Source: Crambe crambe
Taxonomy: Eukaryota; Porifera; Demospongiae; Poecilosclerida; Crambeidae
DNA length: 64,000 nt
Reading direction: 5' to 3'
NCBI GenBank assembly: GCA_963924555.1
Contig: OZ004588.1
Location: 1,922,001 to 1,986,000 of the forward strand
In this document: one piece after another, positions 38,495-49,006 of the stretch
Position numbering within the stretch: the first letter of the stretch is position 1
Layout: the number at the start of each line of letters is the position of its first letter
The notes under the pieces: model-generated
Databases searched by the model: none
What the model saw: the letters and a program-made list of their open reading frames with translations, nothing else
What the model was told of the DNA's origin: nothing
Made by a program: the position numbers and the translations under genes

Positions 38495-38706
38495 GTAAGC
38501 AACTTGTATCAGTGATGACAGATCATTTAGTGATCCACCCATGCCTATCATAAAGCCAAAGACATGTTTCTTTAAGTTGGTGTGTATTTGGGTTTAACAT
38601 TTGTGATGATGATGCTCTCCCAGGGTGTTATTAAAGTATGTAAAGACTATGGGAGTGACAACCCCTATGCTAGTACTCACTCTAACTGAGCCCCTCTCCC
38701 TTGCAG

Positions 38707-38861
38707 GGTTCCTGCACCATCTGTATGCCTGGGGACCTCCTATATGCCATAACTCCCTCTACCCCTTCATCCCTGAAGAACAAGTCTTTAGTCAGTAGTA
38801 GTTGCTGGAGGCTTTAGAGGTTTCTCTGTGAGATTACTGGTCAGGACTCCCCACATAACAG
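38707..38861 (+). other. Exon-like module ending CAG|GTATGTGCAG
   Basis: 155 bp with acceptor CCTTGCAG and donor AACAG|GTATGTGCAGTAC. A matching donor occurs at 2438 (AAACAG|GTATGTGCAG), with related sequence before it. Related 5' halves, with acceptors of the form TTGATAG, are at about 6,070, 12,130 and 40,920. This copy has in-frame stops in all frames near its end. Confidence 0.4.
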
Positions 38862-39073
38862 GTATGTGCAGTACATCTATTATTAACCCCTCCCTCCCCC
38901 TATTATGTATATCACTTCACCCCTACTATGAGAGAGTTTATAGACCATATGGCCAGAGACCCTTTATAGAGTGACACTGCAGAAACTTGAATTCAAATGT
39001 TGAGGTGTCTATTCAGATTGAGCAGTTGTTACAGTAGATATGATCATTCATTTTTCATTCACTATGCCTCCTC

Positions 39074-39106
<33 letters not shown>

Positions 39107-40019
39107 TCTGTGATCCTTCTGCCTAGTGTCAGTAACTGTGGTGCACCCTCAGGCTCGGACCATTCACAGTCATGTCTTGACAATATATCTTGACCTTCCA
39201 CCATTTTATTATGGCAGACAAAATGGCAAAATGCCCACAGATACTTGAATCAATATTGAGTCATTCATCTGATTGTACATGTGACATTAAAATGTTGTAC
39301 TGTCAGTGTTTGGTTTTTAACTGGAAATTAACAGGTGACTGGATGTTATTTAGAGCACCACACCATTACACATCACCAGGTCATCATTAGCCTGAGTGTT
39401 ATGATGTCATGTGACAGTAGCATATTGGCAGTACACACAAACCCCTTGCTTACCAATGTCTACTCATACGTTACTGTTGCCTTACTGAATATGATGTGAC
39501 CTTAATCAAGTTGTTTAAATGATGTGCGTTCATGATAATTAGGGATTTATGGAAGCATTGAAGGCTGGCTTGGATAGCATCAAAGTCATCTTTATACAAA
39601 TATGCCGGACATCCTTTTGTGTATAATATTAGCAAGTGTGGATTTACAGTGTACACCCTTCCTCTCCCCCTCCACCTCTATAAGTTATTCCTCACTTGTT
39701 TATACTTCCACACCTTTGTTTCAACTGCTGCATGCTTTTCATTTTGTTTTACAGAGTGGAGTTGTGCTTCCCACACAGCTGGTCACTAGATCATTTACTT
39801 TCAGAAAATAGTTTCTGACCATTTGGTAGGTTGGGATATAATGAGCCCCCTCCCCCTTCACCCCCAATACAATAAACTAACATGTTGCATTTCCATGCAA
39901 TCACTGGTAGTAGTAAAGCACTGATGTTAGTATATACAGATAGAGCAAACACACCCCCCACCCCCTCCATACTTCTTTTTGTTCTAGATAATCACTGTAT
40001 GTTGTGTATGCAATTACAG

Positions 40020-40090
40020 AATGAGATGATGAAGTCCTCAAGGAAGAGGAGCAGTCGTAATCGTCCCTCTAAGAGACCAAACCCTTACAG
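40020..40090 (+). other. Microexon-like repeat, copy 6
   Basis: 71 bp, acceptor AATTACAG, donor TTACAG|GTAACC. Best consensus copy; encodes a basic 24-residue stretch ending NPYR. Confidence 0.55.
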
Positions 40091-40391
40091 GTAACCATCA
40101 ATCCTTCTCTGTTGGATCCAAACAGCCCTTACCTGCTTTCACATGTGATTTCCTTTTGATGTGGTTTCAAAACATTATTATTTCAACCACCCCCACCCTC
40201 TGCTCAAGCCTCTTTGTGATCGTGATTGTATGTACTAGCATATGTGTGGATTCATGTCCTCTATGCCTCCCCTTTATAAGCTGCCGGTGCTTTATGTGGA
40301 ATTGCCTCAGAAGGTATAAATATTCATATTGCTTAACAATAAGGTGTTGATATGCCACCTATGTGCAGTGCATCACATTTTCTTAGGTACA

Positions 40392-40529
40392 TACAGTGTT
40401 GCCAGGTTGCTCTCTTAAAAAATCCACAGACAGATAGACATCCATAGACATCCATAGATATTCATAGACATTTTTCTTATCCAAAAATCCACAGATTTTG
40501 GATAAATCCATGAACCTGGCAACACTGTA
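40392..40529. mobile_element. Short inverted-repeat element (CAGTGTTGCCAGG ends)
   Basis: The ends, with flanking TA, read TACAGTGTTGCCAGGTT and AACCTGGCAACACTGTA. Flanks share TACATA, so the duplication is TA or six bases. A paralogous empty site is near 59,808. The interior has a CATAGACATC tandem repeat. Confidence 0.75.
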
Positions 40530-40591
40530 CATATGTCTTCTGATTGCCCCTCCCTCTCTCTATATCTTGTCCCATCGCACTTAGTCCCTAG

Positions 40592-40657
40592 CATGGATAG
40601 TGCTGAGAGAGAGTTCGTAGACCTGAACACCTCATGGCCCACCACTGTCAATCTATG
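40592..40657 (+). other. Exon-like 66-bp module starting CATGGATAG
   Basis: Pyrimidine-rich CCCATCGCACTTAGTCCCTAG acceptor region, then 66 bp, then donor CTATG|GTAAGT. One frame is open (MDSAEREFVDLNTSWPTTV). Related copies are at about 2,550, 3,860, 5,775, 6,220, 7,385, 12,380, 13,680, 15,340, 16,815, 17,705, 41,175, 59,872, 61,840 and 62,315. The peptide core LNTSWPTTV recurs in several. Function unknown. Confidence 0.45.
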
Positions 40658-42497
40658 GTAAGTTTTGAGATTGACTATTCTGTTTTCGACTTTCTGGTGT
40701 TGAGACCCTTTACCCATTTTCGATCTCTTTGAACCTTCTCTTGCTTAAATTCATGTAGTCGTTTGTGACATTACATAATTAAGCATAATTGTAAACCACC
40801 AAATTATCCATCCACATGGAAATCTGTGCATCATAATTATGACTTTAGCTTCTCCATTGAAAAAACTTCCACCTCTGTACTGACATCAGTTTCATATTGA
40901 TTAATTCCTCTTTCCCTTGATAGGGATCTTGTACCATCTGAATGTCTGGGAACCTACCCACATGCAAATTCAACTCCCTTCACCCCTTAAATACGAGTTG
41001 CATGCATGAAGGAAGGAGTCAGGTACATCTTCTAATTGCCCCTCCCCTATCATCTCTATTTATCAGTTGTGAGGTGAATAGGAGTTGCTTGCATGAAGGA
41101 AGGTCTCTCTGTTTGGTATAATTGATACATCTTCTAATTGCTTCTCCCTCCCCTATATATTCAGTTTGTCCCTAGCATGGAAGATGCTGATGGAGTTAGT
41201 AGATGTGAACACCTCATGGTCCACCACTCTCATTCTATTCTGTACGTATGACACTCTAATGTTGAGACCCTTTACCCAGCTGATGTGCATGGAGTGGCAG
41301 TATAGGAACTTGACTTGTTCCTTTCTGTTTCATAATGGCTCCCTTTATCAAGCCAGTATGTTTTTAGGCTGAGAATGAATTTATTTTAGGAGGGTGTGCT
41401 CTAATATGAATCCATGCATAGTCCGAGCATGTTTCAACTGACCTTAATTAAACCCAGAAAGTGCTGAAGTCACGGGAATGTAGAACCTTGAGTATTAGAT
41501 GCTCTGTGTTCCCCCCAGATCAGGTTTTACTCTGGGGCTATCACATGTTTAACACACACACACACACTCTATAGGGTTTCATACGAATCTTCCAAAAAGG
41601 GGGGAACCACTTGAAGCTCCTCTCCCTTCAAAATAATTAGTAGGAAAGCCATTAAGAGACCAACTCTATTTAAAGGCTACATTTCAAGGAACACTACATT
41701 CAGGTTTACAGTACATTGCAACTTGCAAGCTCATAGGGAGTGAATGTGTATCAGATCCAACACAGAGAACAGTACTCTAAATATTGCCCATCACCCGACA
41801 TATCAACCCTTATTTGAGCCAGATCAGTAATAAACAGTCTACCCTATCAAAGTAGACATGAAAATTATTTGAGACAGATGAAAAATTCTAACTTGAGAAT
41901 GATTCTAACACTGCTATGATTACATTAATTTAATAAACATACACTTATATATACAAACATGGGCCATTTATTGTAAAATGTAAGTATCAACCTAAAGTAT
42001 GGACATACATGTTAGAATACATACTGACTATATGTTTGTAGTAAGATAACTTCTGTTCATCTCTCTGAAGGGCCCATAAAAGCCATCTAAACTTCCATGA
42101 CTCTCAACCACCATGGCTATTCTATGCTAAAAAGAGTTACTGTTTACTTACATAGCAGATGGTAAGGTAGAATAAGCCTATCACCATCTGTTGAGAACAA
42201 ACCTACCACCTATAAGGTATCTAGTCTGATGAAAAGCCGAGCTCAAGAGATGTACCTCAGCGGCCATTTTTGATGTCATCATGTAATATAAAAAGTATTG
42301 TAAATGTACGCTAGCTGGCGTATAGACTGTAACCACTTTGGCTGGCTTGTTGATGAGGTGTCTATCCAGAGAGGTATGGCCCCCATTTTGTTTTCTAGTA
42401 TCAAGTCATATGGCAAATTTAAGTTTAGGCTGGGTAGCTTTGATTAGAGGTTTGAGGCAGGTGTAGCTATAATATTTATAGTGTGAACGTAATATAA

Positions 42498-42936
42498 TGA
42501 GCGTAAAAAATTTCTTCGAAATAAAAATGTGAAGTAGGGATGCTATTATAACTGCAGCTTCATTATGAAAATCAAGTACTGCAGCATCGAAGCAGTATGG
42601 CCCAAAAATCTAGCTGGAATATGTATTATAACTGCATGCAAGAGAGTGAATTTAGTGAAGTGACCCTTACCCATCATCAAGTACGAGATACTATTCCTAC
42701 TTCACTCCCTTGGCCCTTGATCATGGGAGTGAAGTAGGAATAGTATCTTGTACTTGATGATGGGTAAGGGTCACTTCACTAAATTCACTCTCTTGCATGC
42801 AGTTATAATACATATTCCAGCTAGATTTTTGGGCCATACTGCTTCGATGCTGCAGTACTTGATTTTCATAATGAAGCTGCAGTTATAATAGCATCCCTAC
42901 TTCACATTTTTATTTCGATGAAATTTTTTACGCTCA
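42498..42936. mobile_element. Large near-perfect palindrome (about 440 bp)
   Basis: Arms of about 210 bp run from TGAGCGTAAAAAATTTC to AAATTTTTTACGCTCA, centred near 42,717, with very few mismatches. No coding content. A recent foldback element or inverted duplication. Confidence 0.8.
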
Positions 42937-45028
42937 CTTGTTTCTATCCTTTTTCTTAGTGCTTGAAGTTGAATGAGGGAGGCTACAGTACAGTACTATA
43001 CAAAGCCAGCTCTACATAAACCTCTTTTGTAGGTACATACAGTGTCTCTGGTTGAAGAATTTGTTTAGCTATTTAAGTTTTGTTGATATAAAACTTTACA
43101 GCAACAGCAATGTAAATGACATGTACACGGCATGGTGAAGTGAGCTGACTACACTACAGTACTGGCTATAATGCTACTATAGGATGAGCATCTGTACTGT
43201 AATTCAGCAAGGAGTGACTGGAACATCATCAGATAATGAATGAAGACCTTGGCTATAGCTAAACTTAAGCTTACGTGGCTCCGCCCATAAGCCCCGCCCC
43301 CTTCAAAATGGCGTAGAAAGATTAGCAGCTGTGTTCCGAGTGCTATCGAATAGTGAAGTAGAGCCTTAGTCAAAACTAATAGCAAAAGATCAGCCTCTAG
43401 GTGCCGCTCTAACAGATGGCCAAAGCAGAATTTTGATGACTATAGCCAGTAAGTCGGTACGTCGATCTTATACATTATTATTATTATTATAAAGAAAAAG
43501 AACGAAAAGTCAATTTTAGAACTCGTTTTTTTCTTATGTTGGCGAATGAATTTTTGGCTTTTGAACATTCTCCTCTCTTCTTTGTAGATATAATAATTCA
43601 CTGTAGCCTTCTGAGAACCTGTAGAGTAAGGATAGAAGAGAAAGAAGAGTTTTTAGTTTATACTGTCCTATGGACTTTGACCTGCCATCCCTACTTAGAG
43701 AGTGCTACCGCACTCTCTGATAGCTATGACATCTGATTCTTATCTTTCCAGCTCTGAGACTCTATTGTAGTTATAGTTTTAACATACACTAAAACAATGT
43801 GCTCTAATGTAGAGCCATCTTCCATTTAAAGATCAGGACAGCATTTTAAGCTTGTCATTTGCCAGCATTTTACCAGTTACACTAAAGCTAGCCATACCAT
43901 CTGTGCTGATCTGACATGATAATGATGCTTTAGACAATCCAAACTGAGGAATATGTGAAGAGCATGGACTACCTCTACATCAATATCTCTAAGCCAACCA
44001 ACTCAAGTGAATGTGGCTGTTAATTATGATATCTGTCTGCATGGGGAGCATTATAGTTCACATGGAACAGAAACTACTTAATCTCCCAAAATTTTGTCAT
44101 GCTGTACCTGTTAGCTCACTCAAATGTTGCCTAAGAACATACGTAATGTGATGTGCTTTATATAGAAATGATCCACACGCACTTTTGTAGGTGCCATAGT
44201 CCATTCAGAAAAGAGGACATCTGTTGCTCACACAGATTATGTACGTACGTACGTATGCATATGGAGGGTGTCACATGTTTGTCACATGCACACTATACTC
44301 AAGTTAGCTTTACTGTGGTATGCAGAGAGAGGTAGCTACCACTGCACATTCGAAAAATGCTACCTTGGACTATCACATACTGCAGAGCATTGTTAGCCTG
44401 ACAGCTGGGTTGGGTATGGGCAGACAATGTGGATGAGTACACATAACTCCTTGCTTGTCAAAGTCTACATACCTTGCAGATTTATGGAACCATCAAAGGT
44501 CCTTCCTCTGGATTGAGTCTCAAAATGTATACATGTATTAACTGACAAACCAATGTTTAGTACATGTGGATCAAGAGTGATGACTAAGTGTTTCATTGGT
44601 TGCTAGCTTACCCTAGCAACTTAGCTTGGTGATTGTGGGGTTTTGAGTAGTGGGTTGGACTTGTCAAGTATGTGTATCAACAGTTTCATCAGAGTTGCCA
44701 GGTAACAATTATGTTTATATTTAGCAATGTGTCCATGGACCTTACAGTGTACATCCTCTCCCCCTCCACCTCTACAAGTTATTCCTGTAAATTATCACTT
44801 GTTTATGTGCACTACTTCATCAGTTAAAAATTCCGCCCAAGTTTCAAAGATCTGGAGTTGTGGGATATTTTCCTCCCCCCTCAACGCAATTGTTGCATTT
44901 CCTGAAGCACTGATGTTTGTATGCATTGCAGATAGAGCTGTTTTTTATGAACACTTCTCCTCCACACTTCTTTTTTTTTCTTTTTCATTGTTCTAACTAA
45001 TCACTGTATGTTGTGTGTGCAATTACAG

Positions 45029-45090
45029 AATGAGATGATGGAAGTCCTCAAGGAAGAAGAACAGTCTTAATCGTCCCCAAACTCTTACAG
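45029..45090 (+). other. Microexon-like repeat, copy 7
   Basis: 62 bp; one inserted G after GATGATG shifts the frame relative to copy 3. Splice sites are kept. Confidence 0.5.
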
Positions 45091-45681
45091 GTAACCATCA
45101 ATCACTTTCATATTTGTCTGTTTGATTCAAGCAGCCCCCACTTAGTCACTTTCCTTTCAAATGTGATTTCCTTTTGGTGTGATTTTGAACCGATATTGAA
45201 TTTATGGCCCTATTCTGTACTGTTGAGACCCTTTACCCAGCTAATGTGTATTGAGTGAACTTGACTTTTATATGTTGAGGCTCCAGAGAGGTTTTAGCAC
45301 TTTCAGTCGATATTTTCTGTTTAACAATGGCTTCCTTTCTAATATCCGGTATTAATCCTGTATTTTTAACTGTATTTTTGGAGAGTGTGCTCTAATATGA
45401 ATCCATGCATCATCCAGGCAGCCTTAAACCCAGGGTAGTTTAAAAAGTGCTGAAGTCACAGGAATGTACTGTGATTATTTAGTGTGGTGATAAGAAAACT
45501 CGTATTTATAATTATTGTGAAACTTGTATGGAACCATCAAAGCAGGTTTTGCAGATAGAAGGATTTGCCATTGGAGTATTAAGTTAGCACCTTGTTTAGC
45601 ACTGGCATATTGAACCAAAGACACTTGACAAGTCCAGCCCACTACTTCACCTCAGCACTCAGCTGAAAGGGAGGATTATCC

Positions 45682-46264
45682 CATAAAAAATAAAATTTTT
45701 TAAACGTCCATATCTTCATTATACTACCCCCTTATAAGCTTGATTTGGGTCTCAAAAGAGAGCTCTCTTTGAATGGTGTACTTAGTTACAACTTTACCCC
45801 CCCCCCCCCCAAATATGGAATACCTGACATGACCTCAGTATTTAAATTTTTTTTAAAATTACCACATACTTAGGAGGCCTTTGATACTCCTATCATAGCT
45901 TCTATGGGCCTAGCTGCTTTGAATGAACAAAGGGATTGTAAATGTGAAAAAAGTGTCATTTGTTTACATCTACCTTCATATGTTTGGAACCATCCCCCCC
46001 CCCCCCCCCCCCCCTTGAAATCCTTCAAAGCAGCTAGGCCCATAGAAGCTATGATAGGAGTATCGAAGGATTCCTAAGTATGCAAGTATTTTATAACCAC
46101 TGAGGTCATATCAGGTTTTCCAGATTTGGGGGGTGGGGGGTGTAAAGTTGTATCTAAGTACACCATTGGAAAGCTCTCAAAGAGAGCTCTCTTTTGAGAC
46201 CTAAATCAAGCTTATAGGGGGTAGCATAATGAAGATATGGACGTTTAAAAAAAAATTTTTTTTA
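45682..46264. mobile_element. Large foldback element with poly-C loops (about 580 bp)
   Basis: Left arm has AAACGTCCATATCTTCATTA and CCTATCATAGCTTCTATGGG; the right arm has their reverse complements. Poly-C or poly-G runs occur at 45,797-45,810, 45,994-46,014 and near 46,130. Arms are diverged by about 10% by eye. Confidence 0.75.
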
Positions 46265-47162
46265 TGGTATAGTCTACCCAATAGGCTGCAGAGTTTTTCA
46301 CAGAACGTGCAGTTGTGCCTAGAACCAGCGACCTTTAAAAAAGGAGTGTCTTATGGTACAACACCAGATAAGGGGTTGATCCTGTGGGTAAAACCAATTG
46401 TGTATAGACAGTAATTCTGTGCAAGTACTCAGAGTACTTATGTTCTATCAGAGAGTGCGGTAGCACTCTCTATGTAGGGATGACTCGGACGGCCGCGCGC
46501 GCCGCCTATAGACTAATACAAAAGTGAAATTCCAGTTCCCCCACTTAGACCTAACAAAAGCTACTGTGAATGATTATCCAGCCTACTAGAGCCTACTACA
46601 ATGTGCAGACCAAGTTTCAGGACCAGGGAGCTTACCGTTTCAGAAATACGGCAAGCAGGTAAATCGCTATATTCTTCTTCTTCTCTATTATTATTATTAT
46701 TATTATTCTTCTTATTATTATTCTTCTTAGACAACCATATCTCTCGAACCACTCAAGCTACAGCTATGATTTCTGGACAAATCCACTCCAAATTCTACGA
46801 ACTACGATCTTTTCTACTCGTTGATCCTCGAAAGAGTCGATGAAAAAGGAGACACTAAGGAGCACAGCACTCGACTAATTCAATTAGGAAGCCATCTTTT
46901 CTATAATACGCATGCGCATGTATTTGATATCCAATTATTCGAAATTATAATATTACTCAGCTGCCTCTAGCTAGCTAGCTAGCTAGGTCCTAGGTATAGG
47001 TACGTATATGTAGCTAGAATAATGATGATGATGATAGACTACTGTATCGACTCGGGGATTTAGATTCAACAAGGTAGACTCTATTTCAGCATCTTCTACC
47101 TCCACCTTGACTCGTTGATAATGATTGGGCTGGTATGCTATTGGAGAACTATTCTTCTTTCA

Positions 47163-47321
47163 TTAACATAAAAACATGATGGATTGTGGCTGCATCCTTG
47201 ACAGACACCATCCCAAGTAAACTCTGAGTGTGGCGGAAGCCGGGAGTGCCAGTAGGGTGGTAGTTTGCCCTTATTAACACCTGGGATTAATTTAATCGGG
47301 ATTAAATTCCGGGAACCACCC
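47163..47321 (-). repeat. Ngaro split direct repeat B, outer copy
   Basis: 159 bp starting TTAACATAAAAACATGATGG on + and ending GGGAACCACCC, matching 47691-47849. This is the 3' end of the element on the coding strand. Confidence 0.9.
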
Positions 47322-47432
47322 TGCATGCTGCTGCACTTCCAGCTTGTCACCCCTAGATGTGCAACCTAGCCTAGGGGGAAGAATGGGAGCCAGCATGTTT
47401 GCCGTACTGCTTAAGGGAGGGCAGTGGGTGGG

Positions 47433-47691
47433 ACGAAGAAAGCTTCAGCCAACTGTCCCACTGTCTCGAGCAGTATATTTGCCAAGAATGCTGAGTTGAG
47501 CGCACATGGTCATAGTTATAGCTTGAGTTGTACGCATGCGTGCGGAGGCCCTGCGCCCTGCGCCACTAATTCCTGTGGCTGTCCGTGCGTTCTAACGCTA
47601 GATAGAGAACCTGTAATCTTGACTCCCGGCCAGATGAGCTTGCCTGCCCCTCTTTATGTTAACTCTGTTTAACTTGATGTTAAACTCCATT
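47433..47691 (-). repeat. Ngaro split direct repeat A, inner copy
   Basis: 259 bp starting ACGAAGAAAGCTTCAGCC on + and ending AAACTCCATT, matching 52561-52819 at a constant offset of 5,128 bp. It abuts repeat B at 47691, sharing one base. Confidence 0.9.
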
Positions 47692-47849
47692 TAACATAAA
47701 AACATGATGGATTGTGGCTGCATCCTTGACAGACACCATCCCAAGTAAACTCTGAGTGTGGCGGAAGCCGGGAGTGCCAGTAGGGTGGTAGTTTGCCCTT
47801 ATTAACACCTGGGATTAATTTAATCGGGATTAAATTCCGGGAACCACCC
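47691..47849 (-). repeat. Ngaro split direct repeat B, inner copy
   Basis: Identical by eye to 47163-47321. It lies directly between the inner A repeat and the end of the internal coding region. Confidence 0.9.
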
Positions 47850-48049
47850 AAGGAGATTCATTTCCTCCCATACGAAAGATTTTTTCTTGACCCTCCCTGG
47901 TGACCTTTCTTCACCTTCGTTACTAATAGCATTATTAGCTTATACCAGCTTGATCAAACCCAGTATCTACGTAAAAGGCACTTAATTAGTTAATTTTATT
48001 ATTATTTTTATTCCTTATTATCTAGTGGGAAGTTGGGGTTAAGTTGAGT

Positions 48050-49006
48050 TCACTTATCTTGGTCCTTAACCAGTGTTCCGGAGATCTTGGCAAGATGCTG
48101 CCTTGGGGTCTTGATATACAGTTGATAGGCTGAACTTTTCCAGCGACCCAGCATCTTGATTGTCGCATCACCTATCCCTTGACGGGCTGCTGTTGTAGCT
48201 GCACCACTCCTGAAGCTGTGTCCAGAGTATGGAGTCGGATCGATACCAACTTCAGTTAGGGCTTGCCGGATTCTCTCAACAAAACGGCTTCTAGTGAGGG
48301 GCTTACCATCCTGGAAGCGGAAGAGGGGGCCGGGACCACTGCCTCTGCGAATCAAGTATGCCAGCATCGCTGACACTGGACACAGCGCCTTGTGAGTTCT
48401 TCCAACGTAGACGTTTACTCCCTGCCGAAAAGGATCAGTTTTTGAAGCCTTTATTCGGATCTGCAGAGACTGTGGGTTGTCAGGGGTGATTATGACGATG
48501 TCGCTGAAGGATAAGTGAACTCCTTTGTCATAGGCCTGGTCATGGGGGATACACACTTCCCCAGAACGGAGGAAGCCAAAGAAACACAGCAGGGCCGCTG
48601 CCCATAGCATTCTTTTATTTAGATCCAAGTTCTTCTCCCATGCTCCCTTGATGGCCATTAGTAATTCCGGGGTAATGGGGAGCCTTTGAGTTCTGGGCCC
48701 CACCTCCTCTGCTTGTTGCCTTTTTATTCCCTTAAGCACTTGCTCCAGCTTTGCCATTTTACTAATGTTAGGGTCCCCTAAGCCCCCGACTAAGTGTAAT
48801 TGTCTAACCCCAGATAAATAGCATTTAATGGATGATGCTCGCAATTTCTGATCAGCTAGGAATGCGGCAAATTGACATAATATAGTCTCAGATGTTGGGG
48901 TAGGGGGGAGGTTGAATCTCTGGCAGAAGGTTAGGTATCGTTTTTGTGCTGAGTTATAGGCTTTCCGGGTGGACAAGGCTATGCCATTTCGAAAATAGTG
49001 CTCCAC
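48050..49006 (-). CDS. Tyrosine recombinase of Ngaro element
   Basis: A 318-codon frame overlapping the RT-RNase H frame by 28 bp in another phase. Its first listed codon is GTG, so translation may need frameshifting, reinitiation or splicing. The catalytic set is visible: Arg147 (FLRSGEV), Lys near 187-189 (IKASKTD), His263 and Arg266 (SGHSFRSGA), Trp289 in the second His position (GRWKSSAY), and Tyr297 (QLYIK) as the probable nucleophile. It integrates circular cDNA by strand exchange, replacing the integrase of LTR elements. Confidence 0.9.
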   Translation of the reverse strand: MEHYFRNGIALSTRKAYNSAQKRYLTFCQRFNLPPTPTSETILCQFAAFLADQKLRASSIKCYLSGVRQLHLVGGLGDPNISKMAKLEQVLKGIKRQQAEEVGPRTQRLPITPELLMAIKGAWEKNLDLNKRMLWAAALLCFFGFLRSGEVCIPHDQAYDKGVHLSFSDIVIITPDNPQSLQIRIKASKTDPFRQGVNVYVGRTHKALCPVSAMLAYLIRRGSGPGPLFRFQDGKPLTRSRFVERIRQALTEVGIDPTPYSGHSFRSGAATTAARQGIGDATIKMLGRWKSSAYQLYIKTPRQHLAKISGTLVKDQDK

